A stretch of DNA of 64,000 nt from contig NZ_CP139438.1 of the NCBI RefSeq assembly GCF_034258515.1, positions 4,216,001 to 4,280,000 on the forward strand, given 5' to 3'. Source of the stretch: Pseudarthrobacter oxydans. GTDB taxonomy: Bacteria; Actinomycetota; Actinomycetes; Actinomycetales; Micrococcaceae. The translations under genes were made by a program, and so were the position numbers. Positions 31,888 through 40,999 of this stretch are shown in pieces. Each line of letters begins with the position of its first letter. The first letter of the stretch is position 1. Below the pieces are notes generated by a model that did no database searches, was not told where the DNA came from, and was given only the letters and a program-made list of their open reading frames with translations.

Positions 31888-32271
31888 ATGACCAGCCTTC
31901 CTTCCTCCCCTGCCAGTGTCCGCATTGATGCGTGGCTGTGGGCCATCCGCGCCTACAAGACCCGCTCTGCCGCCACCGCCGCCTGCCGCGCCGGCCATGT
32001 CCGCCTGAACGGCAGCCCGGCCAAGGCGTCCGCGACGCTGGTCACGGGCGACACCGTGACGGTGCGGATGTCCGGCTACGAACGCATCCTTGAAGTGCGC
32101 CGGCTGATTGCCAAGCGTGTTGGTGCCGAGGCGGCCTCCCACTGTTTCACCGACCACACGCCGCCGCGACCGGTTGCCCCGGCACTTGGCCTGCCACAGC
32201 GCGACCGGGGTGCGGGCAGGCCCACAAAGAAGGACCGCCGCGAGATGGAACGGCTCCGCGGTTCCGCATGA
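31888..32271 (+). CDS. S4-domain RNA-binding protein (Hsp15-like)
   Basis: A 127-residue S4-domain protein: VRIDAWLWAIRAYKTRSAATAACRAGHVRLNG is the alpha-L RNA-binding motif at the N-terminus, and the C-terminus is basic (GRPTKKDRREMERLRG). It resembles Hsp15, which binds the free 50S subunit carrying nascent peptidyl-tRNA. An ATG at 31858 is also in frame, but a TATACT box (31871-31876) falls between the two ATGs and favours 31888. Stop overlaps the amidohydrolase start (ATGA). Confidence 0.88.
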   Translation: MTSLPSSPASVRIDAWLWAIRAYKTRSAATAACRAGHVRLNGSPAKASATLVTGDTVTVRMSGYERILEVRRLIAKRVGAEAASHCFTDHTPPRPVAPALGLPQRDRGAGRPTKKDRREMERLRGSA

Positions 32272-33731
32272 GCGACCTTGTCCTGGAGAACGTGCGGATA
32301 CCGGGGGACGACGCTCCCGTCAGCGTGCACATCAGCCGCGGCCGCGTGAGCCGGATCGGGGCTGCTGCGGAATTCCCCTCCGCCGCCCCCGTGATTGATG
32401 CGGAAGGGCGCCACCTGATTCCGGGGCTGTGGGATGAGCACGTCCACATGACCCAGTGGGCGCTGCACGCCAACCGTATTGACCTCTCGGCTGCCGGAAC
32501 CGCCCGGGAAGCTGCCGCCGTCGTCCGTTCCTTCTTGTCCGGAGCCGACCCGTCGGTGACCGCCGTCGGCGTCGGCTTCCGGGACGCGCTGTGGCCGGAC
32601 GAGCCCTCCCTGGCACTGCTGGATTCCGCCACCGGCAGCCAGCCGACGGCGCTGGTCAGCCACGACCTGCACAGCGTATGGCTCAACTCGGCCGCGGCCA
32701 GCCGGTATGGAGTGCGGGTTGAGGCTTCTGGTTTGCTGCGCGAGGAGCCTGCCTTTGCCCTGACCCGGGAACTGGGGCGGCTGCCGGACAGTGTCCTGGA
32801 TGGCTGGGTCAGTGACGCCGCCCGGGCGGCTGCTGCCCGCGGCGTGGTGGGCGTGGTGGATTTTGAGATGACGTGGAACCGGGACCCGTGGCTGCGGCGC
32901 ATCGCCGGCGGGTTTGACGCTTTGCGGGTGGAGGCCGGTGTCTATCCGGCAGACCTTGAGCGTGCCGTGGCCGAAGGCATGCGGACGGGGCAGGAGGTCG
33001 ACGGCGGCGGCGGGTTGCTGAGGGTGGGACCGCTTAAGGTGCTCATTGACGGTTCCCTTAATACCCGGACTGCCTTTTGCGTGGATCCTTACCCTTTCGG
33101 CGGGTGCGGGCTGCTGACAGTGAGTGCTGGCGAGCTGGCGGCGTTGCTGGGGCGGGCGCGGGACACGGGGTTTGTTCCCGCCGTCCACGCCATCGGGGAT
33201 GCGGCCAACCAGGTGGCCCTTGATGCTTTTGAAAGTGCAGGTGTTGGCGGCCGGATCGAGCACGCCCAGTTCGTCCGCCGGGAGGACTTTGCGCGTTTCG
33301 GGCCGCTGGGGGTGGCGGCCAGCGTCCAGCCGGTCCACGCACTGGATGACCGGGACGCCGCGGATTCCAACTGGGCCGGGCGGACGGACCGCGCCTTTCC
33401 GCTGCGGTCACTGCTCGATGCCGGGGCTTCGCTGCTGCTGGGTTCGGATGCACCGGTGGCGCCGCTCGAACCGTGGTTGGCGATGTCCGCCGCTGTCCTG
33501 CGGGCACGCAGCGACGGGCGCGGGCCCTGGCATCCGCAGGAGGCCATCACGCGGGAGGAGGCCCTCCTGGCTTCCGCCCGGGGCCGCTCGCGTGTGTGTG
33601 TTGGCGACGCCGCTGACCTGGTGCTCCTGGACGGGGATCCGCTGACTGTGCCGGAAGGGGAGTTCGCCGCGATGCCGGTGGCGGCCACGATGCTTGCCGG
33701 ACGTTTTACCTACGACGGCGGATTGGCTTAG
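32268..33731 (+). CDS. Amidohydrolase family 3 protein (YtcJ-like)
   Basis: A 487-residue metal-dependent hydrolase. The N-terminal beta domain leads to PGLWDEHVHM with the metal-binding HxH (His58, His60). GGRIEHAQFVRREDFARF holds the next metal/substrate His, and LLLGSDAPVAPLEPW carries the catalytic Asp. Members cleave amide or formamide bonds; the substrate is not evident. It overlaps the S4 gene by four bases, although a functional link is not obvious. Confidence 0.9.
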   Translation: MSDLVLENVRIPGDDAPVSVHISRGRVSRIGAAAEFPSAAPVIDAEGRHLIPGLWDEHVHMTQWALHANRIDLSAAGTAREAAAVVRSFLSGADPSVTAVGVGFRDALWPDEPSLALLDSATGSQPTALVSHDLHSVWLNSAAASRYGVRVEASGLLREEPAFALTRELGRLPDSVLDGWVSDAARAAAARGVVGVVDFEMTWNRDPWLRRIAGGFDALRVEAGVYPADLERAVAEGMRTGQEVDGGGGLLRVGPLKVLIDGSLNTRTAFCVDPYPFGGCGLLTVSAGELAALLGRARDTGFVPAVHAIGDAANQVALDAFESAGVGGRIEHAQFVRREDFARFGPLGVAASVQPVHALDDRDAADSNWAGRTDRAFPLRSLLDAGASLLLGSDAPVAPLEPWLAMSAAVLRARSDGRGPWHPQEAITREEALLASARGRSRVCVGDAADLVLLDGDPLTVPEGEFAAMPVAATMLAGRFTYDGGLA

Positions 33732-33743
33732 TTCCGGTTGCTT

Positions 33744-34250
33744 CTAGCCTTTGACGCGGGCCCTCACGAGGTTTGCGAAGGGCAACCTGCCGTACACGTC
33801 AACAAAGGCTGAGTGGTAGTCCGCCTCGGCCGTGGTGAGCTGTTCCGCGGGGAGTTCCTTCCAGGCGATGACCAGCTTTTCGGCGTCTGCGAGCTGCCAG
33901 ACCAGGCGGCCGTCCCAGTGCCCCGGCGGCTTGCCCTGCCCGAAGTCCAGGAACTCCTGGATTTGCCTCCTGAGGCCGCGGTTGCCTTTACTGCCGGGGC
34001 CGGCTTTGCCCAGGTAAAGAGCCGCGGCGGTGTCCACCCATTCGGCGGCCAGGGCTGCTTCGGGGAGCGACGGGTCCTTCTTCTTGAAGACGCCGGCGGT
34101 GCTTTTCTGGAGGAAGCGGGGTTGGAACCCTTCCGGTGCCAGCACGGCGAAGAGCCCGGTTCCCTGGGGGATCCGCATGGCATCGAGCGCGCCGATTGGC
34201 CGGAAGCCGGCGAAGCCCTCCGCTTTCAGGCCCTTCTTGGTGAACTCCAT
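33744..34250 (-). CDS. Divergent GIY-YIG-like protein
   Basis: A 168-residue protein with a pattern like a GIY-YIG nuclease fold: TGLFAV (about 31-36) in the GIY place, [20 protein letters not shown] (77-96) in the YIG place with the arginine helix, GRLVWQL, and E142 followed by [14 protein letters not shown] 40-residue insertion separates the first two motifs. Activity on DNA is inferred from these motifs only. I chose the ATG at 34250, which follows GAGGGT; the frame extends upstream to a GTG at 34268. It is divergent from the HNH nuclease gene, 113 bases away. Confidence 0.65.
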   Translation of the reverse strand: MEFTKKGLKAEGFAGFRPIGALDAMRIPQGTGLFAVLAPEGFQPRFLQKSTAGVFKKKDPSLPEAALAAEWVDTAAALYLGKAGPGSKGNRGLRRQIQEFLDFGQGKPPGHWDGRLVWQLADAEKLVIAWKELPAEQLTTAEADYHSAFVDVYGRLPFANLVRARVKG

Positions 34251-34363
34251 ACCCTCATTCAACAGCACGGCCTGTGCCCGTACGGCCTGCGGGGCTTGCC
34301 TTGGTTATCCACATACGCGCCGGCGGACCGGATTTTGTCCCACCCTGCTGGAAGAATTTGTCT

Positions 34364-35983
34364 ATGGAAGCGGCGACGACAGCGGCAACGGGCCTGGCGG
34401 CGAAAGCAGGGCTGGAGGCAGCTGCGGGGCTGGAGGCGGGTGGCCTTGCGCGGCCTTGTGTTGCCGATACCTTTCGCGCGTTGGCTGCCGTCCGTCCCGC
34501 CGTTGACGGCCCGGGTATGATCGACCAGCTCCGCGGACTCGAGGACCTGAAATCTGCGGCTGCCGCGAAGCAGGCCGAAATCGCCGCGGCTTTCGACCTC
34601 ACCCGGCGCCGGGAGCAGGCCGCCGCCGGCGTCCCGGTCGCTGAACAGGGTACCGGGGTGGCGGCGGAAATTGCGTTGGCGCGGCGGGAGCCCCCTGCCC
34701 GCGGCGCGAGGCTCCTGGGCCTGGCGAACGCCCTGGCCACCGAGATGCCCCGCACCCTGGCCGCTTTGCGGTCCGGGCAGCTGAACGAATGGCGCGCCAC
34801 CCTCATCGTGAAGGAAACGGCCTGCCTGTCCGCCGCAGACCGGTGCGCCGTGGACGAGGAGATCGCCGCGGACACCGGCGCCCTGGTCGGCGCCGGGGAC
34901 CGGGCCATCACCGCCGCCGTCCGCGCCGCCGCGTACCGGCGCGACCCCCACTCGGTGGCTAAACGCGCTTCCCGTGCCGTCACGGACCGCTGCGTCAGCC
35001 TGCGGCCGGCGCCTGACACCATGACCTACCTGACCGCACTCCTCCCGGTCAGCCAGGGCGTCGCCGCCTACGCGGCCCTGACCCGCCACGCGGACACGGT
35101 GAAGTCCGCTGGGGATGACCGGTCCCGGGGCGCGATCATGGCCGATGAACTCGTTGAACGCGTCACCGGCACCCCGGCCGGGATCAGCGGCATCGAAGTC
35201 CAGCTCGTCATGACCGACCGCACCCTCCTCCAGGGCGACAGCGAACCCGGCCGCCTCACCGGCTACGGCACCGTCCCCGCCCACTGGGCCCGGAAAGCAG
35301 TCCTCGGCGCGGCGGCCGGCCCGAAGTTAGCGGGCCTTGGAGCGGCTGGTCCAAGATTCACGGGTGCCGGATCTCTGGCTTCAGGATCAGCACGCCCGGC
35401 AACCAAGTCTGCCAGCGGCGCGGACGATGCCCAATATCAGGTCTGGCTCCGCCGGCTCTACACCGCCCCCGGCGCCGGGGACCTCCTGGCCATGGACTCC
35501 AAAGCCCGGCTCTTCCCGCCCGGGATCCGCCGCTTCCTCCAGATCCGCGACAACACCTGCCGCACCCCCTACTGCGACGCCCCGATCCGCCACCACGACC
35601 ACATCATCCCCTGGCACCAGGACGGACCCACCACCAGCACCAACGGCCAAGGCCTCTGCGAAACCTGCAACCACACCAAGGAAACACCCGGCTGGACCGC
35701 CACACCAATCACCAAACCTGGACAGCGTCACACAGTGGAACTCCAAACCCCCACCGGCCACACCTACCACTCCACAGCGCCGCCGCTGCCGGGCACCGCC
35801 CCGGCTAATACACCCCCTACTGACACAGCACTGGCCGACACCGCATCAGTTGGCGCGCAAGTGCGCTCGAGGCCGGCATCCGGGCCGGCACTTGACGGGC
35901 TGCCGTGGCGCCATCGCCGAAAACACCGCCGACGGGCCAAAGCAGCCAGGCTCGCCCGTCACAGGCAATCCCTGACGGCGTGA
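34364..35983 (+). CDS. DUF222 / HNH endonuclease-domain protein
   Basis: A 539-residue member of the DUF222-HNH family that is multi-copy in many actinobacteria. The N-terminal two thirds are helical DUF222; the HNH domain is in the last third: [20 protein letters not shown], then [18 protein letters not shown], with two CxxC-like zinc pairs and the HNH core histidines. The C-terminal tail is proline-rich then strongly basic ([20 protein letters not shown]). Its target is unknown; it is not tied to a visible intron or restriction system. The ATG at 34364 follows GGAAG by about ten bases. Confidence 0.88.
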   Translation: MEAATTAATGLAAKAGLEAAAGLEAGGLARPCVADTFRALAAVRPAVDGPGMIDQLRGLEDLKSAAAAKQAEIAAAFDLTRRREQAAAGVPVAEQGTGVAAEIALARREPPARGARLLGLANALATEMPRTLAALRSGQLNEWRATLIVKETACLSAADRCAVDEEIAADTGALVGAGDRAITAAVRAAAYRRDPHSVAKRASRAVTDRCVSLRPAPDTMTYLTALLPVSQGVAAYAALTRHADTVKSAGDDRSRGAIMADELVERVTGTPAGISGIEVQLVMTDRTLLQGDSEPGRLTGYGTVPAHWARKAVLGAAAGPKLAGLGAAGPRFTGAGSLASGSARPATKSASGADDAQYQVWLRRLYTAPGAGDLLAMDSKARLFPPGIRRFLQIRDNTCRTPYCDAPIRHHDHIIPWHQDGPTTSTNGQGLCETCNHTKETPGWTATPITKPGQRHTVELQTPTGHTYHSTAPPLPGTAPANTPPTDTALADTASVGAQVRSRPASGPALDGLPWRHRRKHRRRAKAARLARHRQSLTA

Positions 35984-35989
35984 GGACAA

Positions 35990-36030
35990 AGCACGCTAAG
36001 GATCACCGGAAATGCCTTCGTTAGCGTGCT
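35990..36030 (+). terminator. Hairpin after the HNH gene
   Basis: AGCACGCTAA (35990-35999) and TTAGCGTGCT (36021-36030) are perfect 10-bp inverted arms with a 21-base loop, seven bases after the HNH stop. There is no U-tract, so termination is probable but not certain. Confidence 0.5.
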
Positions 36031-36135
36031 CCGCGCACAAGGGAGAGAGAACTTCCCCTGCCCACCCTTCAGCCCGGAAGCGTAGAGTGGCCTAAGACGC
36101 CTGATTCTGGACGCCTTGCTGCTGAGGGAGAAATC

Positions 36136-36753
36136 GTGACGATTGATTGGGACGAGAAAAAGGCCCTGCTACAGGAACCGAACATTGCCAAGGTCACGCA
36201 GCTGTGCGATGAACTGATGGCAAAGAAGCCAGGGTCTGTCGTCCCCTATATCGACCCTGTGCATGACGAGGATGAGTGCCGGATTGTCAGCCTGCAGGTC
36301 AGCCCCGGGAAGGGCACCGAGTCCGGCTTCGTCTCGCATTACAACGACGACGAGGCCGCCCGCCGCGCCACCCAGATCTATGAACTGGCGGAACTCGATC
36401 CCCGCTATGTGATGCCGTGGAACGCCTATCCCTGGGTCCGCGACCCGGACATGCCCTCCGCCCTGAATGTGCAGGAGAAAACGGACGGTCTGCGCCCGTT
36501 CCGGCAGTTCCTGAAGATCAACTCCCGGGTCTCGGCAATCATCGCCCACGGTACCGATGCATCGACCTTCCTCACCCTCTTCGAGAAGACCTACCACCAG
36601 TCCCTGAAAAACAGCGGCATCAAGATATACAAGGCCACCGCCTTGGGAGGACGGGCCTTCGCCGTTTCCGAAACGAAACAGGAAGAGCTCCTGGCCAAGA
36701 ACGTGGATGTTTACAAGGACGCCATGCAACGGGCCGGGATCCAGCACCTCTAG
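36136..36753 (+). CDS. Uracil-DNA glycosylase superfamily-like protein
   Basis: A 205-residue protein that resembles the uracil-DNA glycosylase fold. VSLQVSPGKGTESGFVSHYN (about 51-70) looks like motif 1, and VMPWNAYPWV (92-101) looks like the conserved WNxxPW strand. RVSAIIAHGTDA (131-142) matches the VVLxGxxA strand. The usual final HPS loop is not seen; KATALGGRAFAVS (166-178) is in its place. It could be a repair glycosylase, a divergent nucleotide-binding protein or an inactive relative. The ATG... start used is GTG 36136 after GAGGGAGAAA. An MFS gene follows after 36 bases. Confidence 0.6.
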   Translation: MTIDWDEKKALLQEPNIAKVTQLCDELMAKKPGSVVPYIDPVHDEDECRIVSLQVSPGKGTESGFVSHYNDDEAARRATQIYELAELDPRYVMPWNAYPWVRDPDMPSALNVQEKTDGLRPFRQFLKINSRVSAIIAHGTDASTFLTLFEKTYHQSLKNSGIKIYKATALGGRAFAVSETKQEELLAKNVDVYKDAMQRAGIQHL

Positions 36754-36789
36754 CCTGGCAGGTCCAGAGAGTCCTCGCCGACGCTCGCC

Positions 36790-38091
36790 ATGAATGATTC
36801 AGGACCTGACCCGACCAGGCCTCCCAGCGTGAAGAGCACCACCGGCAACGCCGGCAGCCGGAGGGTGGCGGGACCGCCGCTGACGGCCTTCCGCTTCATC
36901 CTGGTCTTCGGCGTTGTCAGCGCTCTGATGGACATGGTCTACGAAGGTGCCAGGAGCGTCACTGGCCCCTTCCTGGGCGCGCTTGGCGCCTCGGCCCTCC
37001 TGATCAGTGTCATCACGGGCGCCGGTGAGGCAGTCGCCCTCGTTCTGCGCCCGGTCTTCGGACGCTTGGCGGACCGGCCCCGGCTAAGGTGGGCATTGGC
37101 GCTCACGGGCTACGGACTCACCGCGCTCTCGGTGCCCCTTCTGGGGATCACCAGCGCCTTGTGGATTGCCTGCCTGCTCGTCCTGATGGAGCGCCTGGGC
37201 AAAGCCGTGCGGAGCCCGGCAAAGGACACCATGCTCGCGGAAGCCGGCACCCGGCTGGGCCGCGGCAAGACCTTTGCTTTCCACGAAGCCCTCGACCAGG
37301 CGGGAGCCTTCCTCGGCCCGCTCCTGATCGGTGTGGCCTTCTCGCTCTCCGGCAGCTACGGCCCGGGGTTCCTCCTGCTTGCTCTTCCCGGAGTGGCAGC
37401 AATGCTGCTCCTCGTCTGGCTCAGTAAACGCGTCCCTGACCCGTCCCTCTATGAACAACACCAGCCCCCCGACGGCTCCGTCAGCCACTCGGGATCAGCC
37501 ACCCCGGGTCCGGCAGTGGCGACTCCCCAGGCGTCGTCCAGGATTCCCCGGCAATTCTGGATGTACGCAGCATTCAGCAGCCTGACTATGTTCGGCTATG
37601 CAACGTTCGGGCTCCTGTCATTCCACCTCGTAGCCACCGGGCTCCTGCCGCCTGCCGTGGTGCCTGTCCTCTATGCGGTAGCCATGGCGGTCGATGCCGT
37701 GGCAGCTCTGGCATCCGGCTGGCTCTACGACAAAATCGGCTTGAAGGTCCTCATCGCCCTCCCACTTCTCGCAGCGGCCATCCCGTGGTTCGGTTTCAGC
37801 AACCACACCGCACTGGCGGTCGCGGGTGTGCTGATGTGGGGAGCCGCCATGGGCGTTCAGGAAAGCACCATGCGTGCAGCCGTCTCCGAACTGGCACCTA
37901 CAGGACGGCGTGGCAGTGCCTACGGTATCTTCACCGCCTGCTACGGCATCGCATGGCTGGCCGGGAGCGTCCTCATCGGACTTCTGTACGAACGGTCAAT
38001 ATTCGCCCTCGCCGTTACCCTGACCGTCATCCAAGCCGCGGCCCTGGCCGTCTTCGTCATTGTCCGGCCCCACCATGCGTCCGGCTCCTGA
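36790..38091 (+). CDS. MFS transporter
   Basis: A 433-residue major facilitator protein with about twelve membrane segments and a hydrophilic central loop near residues 215-255. VFGRLADRPRLRWALALTGYG corresponds to the MFS loop 2-3 motif, and AVRSPAKDTMLAEA is a segment seen in MFS drug/solute transporters of the YfkF/multidrug type. Substrate unknown. It begins 36 bases after the UDG-like gene and may be cotranscribed; no good ribosome-binding site is visible. Confidence 0.85.
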   Translation: MNDSGPDPTRPPSVKSTTGNAGSRRVAGPPLTAFRFILVFGVVSALMDMVYEGARSVTGPFLGALGASALLISVITGAGEAVALVLRPVFGRLADRPRLRWALALTGYGLTALSVPLLGITSALWIACLLVLMERLGKAVRSPAKDTMLAEAGTRLGRGKTFAFHEALDQAGAFLGPLLIGVAFSLSGSYGPGFLLLALPGVAAMLLLVWLSKRVPDPSLYEQHQPPDGSVSHSGSATPGPAVATPQASSRIPRQFWMYAAFSSLTMFGYATFGLLSFHLVATGLLPPAVVPVLYAVAMAVDAVAALASGWLYDKIGLKVLIALPLLAAAIPWFGFSNHTALAVAGVLMWGAAMGVQESTMRAAVSELAPTGRRGSAYGIFTACYGIAWLAGSVLIGLLYERSIFALAVTLTVIQAAALAVFVIVRPHHASGS

Positions 38092-38134
38092 GATCTCAGG
38101 CCCCGCGCCACATCTGGTCAGCCCGCAGCGCGGA

Positions 38135-39385
38135 TCAGCCTTCCAGCAGTCTTCTCCGGTGCTTCAACTCCTTGACCCACGCCCTGGTGACGAGGTCCGG
38201 GAACGGCGAGCCGCCGTCGTCGTTATTCTTCTGTCCGGCCCCGTCCAGGCCGCGGAAAGCCGTCCCGGATTCCAGGTCAGCCAAAAGCGGTCCTGACGCC
38301 TTTAAGGCAATCTCCAGCACCTGGGCGGCCGCCCGCCCGGTAAGTCCGAGCTCCGTCGCCCAGCCCAGGAAGTGGCGGCGGGAAATCCCGGTCCGTTTGC
38401 CATTCATGGCCAGCGCCAGAGTCTTATCGCCGTAGATCACTGTGGAGGGGATGTCATAGACGGGCGCGATGGTCCACTCGCCGGAAGGCAGCTGGACCAT
38501 GGAGACGTTCTTGGCATGCAGGTCACCGTTTCCCGTCAGCCACGCGTAGGCGCCCTGGATGGCAAGGTTCCTGAGGGCCGGAAGAGGCGCCGTGCAGTGG
38601 TCCGCGAGCGCACGGCAGACCTGCGAATAGCTGACGTTGTACTTGTCCGCCGGATAGAGCTTCAGCACCTGCGCGCCGTCCTCGACAGCCAGCCGCCGCA
38701 CCCCATCCGATCCGCCGCCGGGCACGGGAACGCGGTCGAAGCGCTCCACCAGCAGCCCCGGGCGGCCCGCAACATCATGCATCAGCCGGACGCGGCTCAG
38801 CGGAATCCTCAGCTTGGCCGCGTAACGAAACATCACCAGCTCGTTCTCCACCACATGCGGGAACTCGGGGGCGTTGAGTTTGAGGATGAACTGGCGACCG
38901 GCGCCGGCCACCGGCACCGAGATCATTCCGGCGGACAGCTTGTCCTGCACGCCGGCCAGGGCCACCGGGTCGATCAGATCGGGGTCGCCCAGCAGCTGGT
39001 CGAAATCCACGGCTTGTTTTGGATCAACCCGGACCGCGTGGTCATCCGGATCCAGCGGCTCCCCGTGGCCCACGATTTGCACATCACCCACAGGATTGGC
39101 GCCGGCCGCGATAAGCAGGGAGAGATCGTCATCAGCGCTGGTCTTGATGGACCGCCGCAGCGCATTAAGGCGCCGGCCCTCGGGCAGCAGGCCGGTGAAG
39201 TAGGGCGGGGCGGCCCCTGCCGCGGACAGCACCGGTTCGCTGGTGAGCGGCAGGGAAGTCGCGACGGCGGGTCCCCCGGCTTGGAGGTAGGCGGGCAGGT
39301 AGCTGAACCGCGTGCCGCCGTCGTGCCTTTCGAGCCGGGCAGCGAGCAGGCCGGCCTTGTAGATGTCCGCGATGCGGTGCCTCAC
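38135..39385 (-). CDS. hipA: HipA-family toxin kinase
   Basis: A 416-residue HipA-type Ser/Thr kinase. AGVQDKLSAGM (about 144-154) is the P-loop-like segment with a regulatory serine, FILKL holds the ATP lysine (Lys169), GNGDLHAKN (285-293) is the catalytic loop and PVYDIPS (309-314) the metal-binding Asp. E. coli HipA phosphorylates glutamyl-tRNA synthetase and causes persistence; the target here is unknown. Its ATG overlaps the hipB stop by four bases, the standard antitoxin-first order. All key residues are present, so it should be active. Confidence 0.93.
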   Translation of the reverse strand: MRHRIADIYKAGLLAARLERHDGGTRFSYLPAYLQAGGPAVATSLPLTSEPVLSAAGAAPPYFTGLLPEGRRLNALRRSIKTSADDDLSLLIAAGANPVGDVQIVGHGEPLDPDDHAVRVDPKQAVDFDQLLGDPDLIDPVALAGVQDKLSAGMISVPVAGAGRQFILKLNAPEFPHVVENELVMFRYAAKLRIPLSRVRLMHDVAGRPGLLVERFDRVPVPGGGSDGVRRLAVEDGAQVLKLYPADKYNVSYSQVCRALADHCTAPLPALRNLAIQGAYAWLTGNGDLHAKNVSMVQLPSGEWTIAPVYDIPSTVIYGDKTLALAMNGKRTGISRRHFLGWATELGLTGRAAAQVLEIALKASGPLLADLESGTAFRGLDGAGQKNNDDGGSPFPDLVTRAWVKELKHRRRLLEG

Positions 39386-39606
39386 TGCTCGGCGCTGCTC
39401 TCCGGACCGGCGACCGCACGTGCGGCTTGGCTGGTGCGCGTGGCGATCTGCAGCTCCAGCCCAAGGGTTTCGAGGAGCACAACGAGGGAATCCAGCTGGA
39501 CGCTTGGCTTGCCCTGCTCCACGAAGCGCACGAAACGCTCGGAGACGCCTGCCATGTCGGCGAGGTCCTGCTGCGTCAGGCGGAGGAACGTGCGCCGGGC
39601 GCGCAC
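39382..39606 (-). CDS. hipB: HipB-family antitoxin
   Basis: A short XRE-family DNA-binding antitoxin: FLRLTQQDLADMAGVSERFVRFVEQGKPSVQLDSLVVLLETLG. It would bind HipA and repress the operon. The coordinates use the GTG at 39606, but that codon has no ribosome-binding site. The frame stays open upstream as TRSFSEQLAAEVRARR, and AGGAGG lies six bases before an ACG at 39639, so the true start may be ACG and the protein 85 residues. The C-terminal tail (ARAVAGPESSAEQ) is variable. Confidence 0.88.
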   Translation of the reverse strand: MRARRTFLRLTQQDLADMAGVSERFVRFVEQGKPSVQLDSLVVLLETLGLELQIATRTSQAARAVAGPESSAEQ

Positions 39607-39764
39607 CTCGGCGGCGAGCTGCTCGGAAAAGGAACGCGTGGGAAGCCTCCTCAGGTACGAACGTGCCGGTTAGTCGTCACCAGAAGCCTACTCCGGCCAG
39701 AGGGCACCCGTACACAGCATTTCCGGTACGAGCGTGCCGATCCCACCCCTGAGATAGACGAGCG

Positions 39765-40178
39765 CTAGAAGAGCGGTGCGGTGTTCTTCTCCACCAGGGC
39801 GGGATTGCCTACCGATTCCCGCTTCTTCCTGAGGAATCCGGCCCGCTGGTACCGCTGCGCCATGATGAACCCGGCGGGCGTGCCCTGCTCGTAGGACTCA
39901 ACGAAGACGGCCTCCTGCCGCCCCTCCGACGTTGTCATGAAACCGTCCCAGGCAAGGGCGACGCGATCTGGCAGCGGTTCCTGCAAAACCGACTCCCGGG
40001 CGGCCGCAACGCCTGCCTCAAGCTGGCCATCCACAAGATAACGCTGCAGGCTGCGCTGTCCCCCATGCTCCCGGATGACAAACGGGACCAGGTCCGTGCC
40101 GGACGAGACCACCGAATCAATGGCGTGATCCAAGGCCATGAACGCAAGGTTGACGAGTTCCTCCGAGTATTCGTCCAT
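39765..40178 (-). CDS. Conserved hypothetical protein
   Basis: A 137-residue soluble protein, predominantly helical then beta (LVPFVIREHGGQRSLQRYLV; EAVFVESYEQGTPAGFIMAQRYQ). I do not recognise a family with certainty; a relation to small actinobacterial proteins of unknown function next to stress genes is possible. A TAGCCT box six bases before the ATG suggests a leaderless transcript. It is divergent from the FadR-type regulator with an 89-base gap. Confidence 0.7.
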   Translation of the reverse strand: MDEYSEELVNLAFMALDHAIDSVVSSGTDLVPFVIREHGGQRSLQRYLVDGQLEAGVAAARESVLQEPLPDRVALAWDGFMTTSEGRQEAVFVESYEQGTPAGFIMAQRYQRAGFLRKKRESVGNPALVEKNTAPLF

Positions 40179-40232
40179 AGCAGGAGGCTAACGGGCCGGG
40201 CAGAGGAAAAGAATAGCGACGGCGGCCCTACA

Positions 40233-40261
40233 TTGACACGCGCTGTGACCCCTGCCATATT
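40233..40261 (+). promoter_or_regulatory. Promoter of the asparagine-cluster regulator (leaderless)
   Basis: TTGACA (40233-40238), a 17-base spacer and CATATT (40256-40261). The GTG start at 40268 is only six bases after the -10, so transcription would begin at the start codon. Confidence 0.7.
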
Positions 40262-40267
40262 TAAAGC

Positions 40268-40969
40268 GTGAACCTGTCAGACAGCCGGACAGCAGGACAG
40301 CCTGCACCCCTTGCGCGGCTCAGCGCTGCCGAAGCGGTGTTCAACGCGATCCGGCAGGACATCGAGTCCGGCCTGGTTCCGGTGGGCAGCAAGCTCAGTT
40401 CCGAGGCCAGCCTCTCGCAGCAGTACGGGGTAAGCCGCTCGGTCATCCGCGAAGCCCTGCGCTCCTGCACCGCGCTGGGCCTGACGGTCACCAAGACCGG
40501 GAAGGGGACGTTCGTCGTCGCGGACAAGGTGGCCAACGACCTCATGCTCGGCCAGTACTCCGCCCGCGACCTGACCGAAGCCAGGCCGCACATCGAAGTC
40601 CCTGCCGCCGGGCTGGCCGCCGAACGGCGCACCGAGGAGGAGCTGGAAACCCTCCGCCACCTGGTGGCCGCCATGGCCACCGAGACAGATCCGGAATCCT
40701 GGGTTGCCCTGGACTCCACCTTCCATGCGGCCATCGCCGGCGCCAGCGGAAACAAGGTGTTCGCAAGCGTGGTGGCGGACATCCGCGGAGCCCTGGCGCA
40801 TCAGTCCGAAACCTTGAACATGGTGGCAGACAGGCAGCACGCCTCCGACGTGGAACACCAGGAGATCCTCGCCGCCATAGAGGCCGGCTCCCCGGAAGCG
40901 GCGCGCAAGGCAATGGCCTACCACCTCCACGCCGTGGGCCAGGCCCTCGACTCCATCCTCAACAACTAG
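40268..40969 (+). CDS. FadR/GntR-family transcriptional regulator
   Basis: A 233-residue GntR regulator of the FadR subgroup: winged helix with SSEASLSQQYGVSRSVIREALRSCTALGLTVTKTGKGTFV (about 45-85) and an all-helical FCD ligand domain (HIEVPAAGLAAERRTEEELE, then DSTFHAAIAGASGN with metal-binding histidines). It lies 30 bases before the asparaginase gene on the same strand and probably controls the asparagine/aspartate cluster in response to an amino-acid-derived ligand. A leaderless GTG start is predicted. Confidence 0.9.
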   Translation: MNLSDSRTAGQPAPLARLSAAEAVFNAIRQDIESGLVPVGSKLSSEASLSQQYGVSRSVIREALRSCTALGLTVTKTGKGTFVVADKVANDLMLGQYSARDLTEARPHIEVPAAGLAAERRTEEELETLRHLVAAMATETDPESWVALDSTFHAAIAGASGNKVFASVVADIRGALAHQSETLNMVADRQHASDVEHQEILAAIEAGSPEAARKAMAYHLHAVGQALDSILNN

Positions 40970-40999
40970 CCACAACCAAGTACCCCACCCAAGGAATCC

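Noticed and set aside
34364..35983. HNH gene as part of a mobile element or restriction system
   Set aside because: No transposase, integrase, methylase or terminal repeats nearby; DUF222/HNH genes are common stand-alone genes in actinobacteria.
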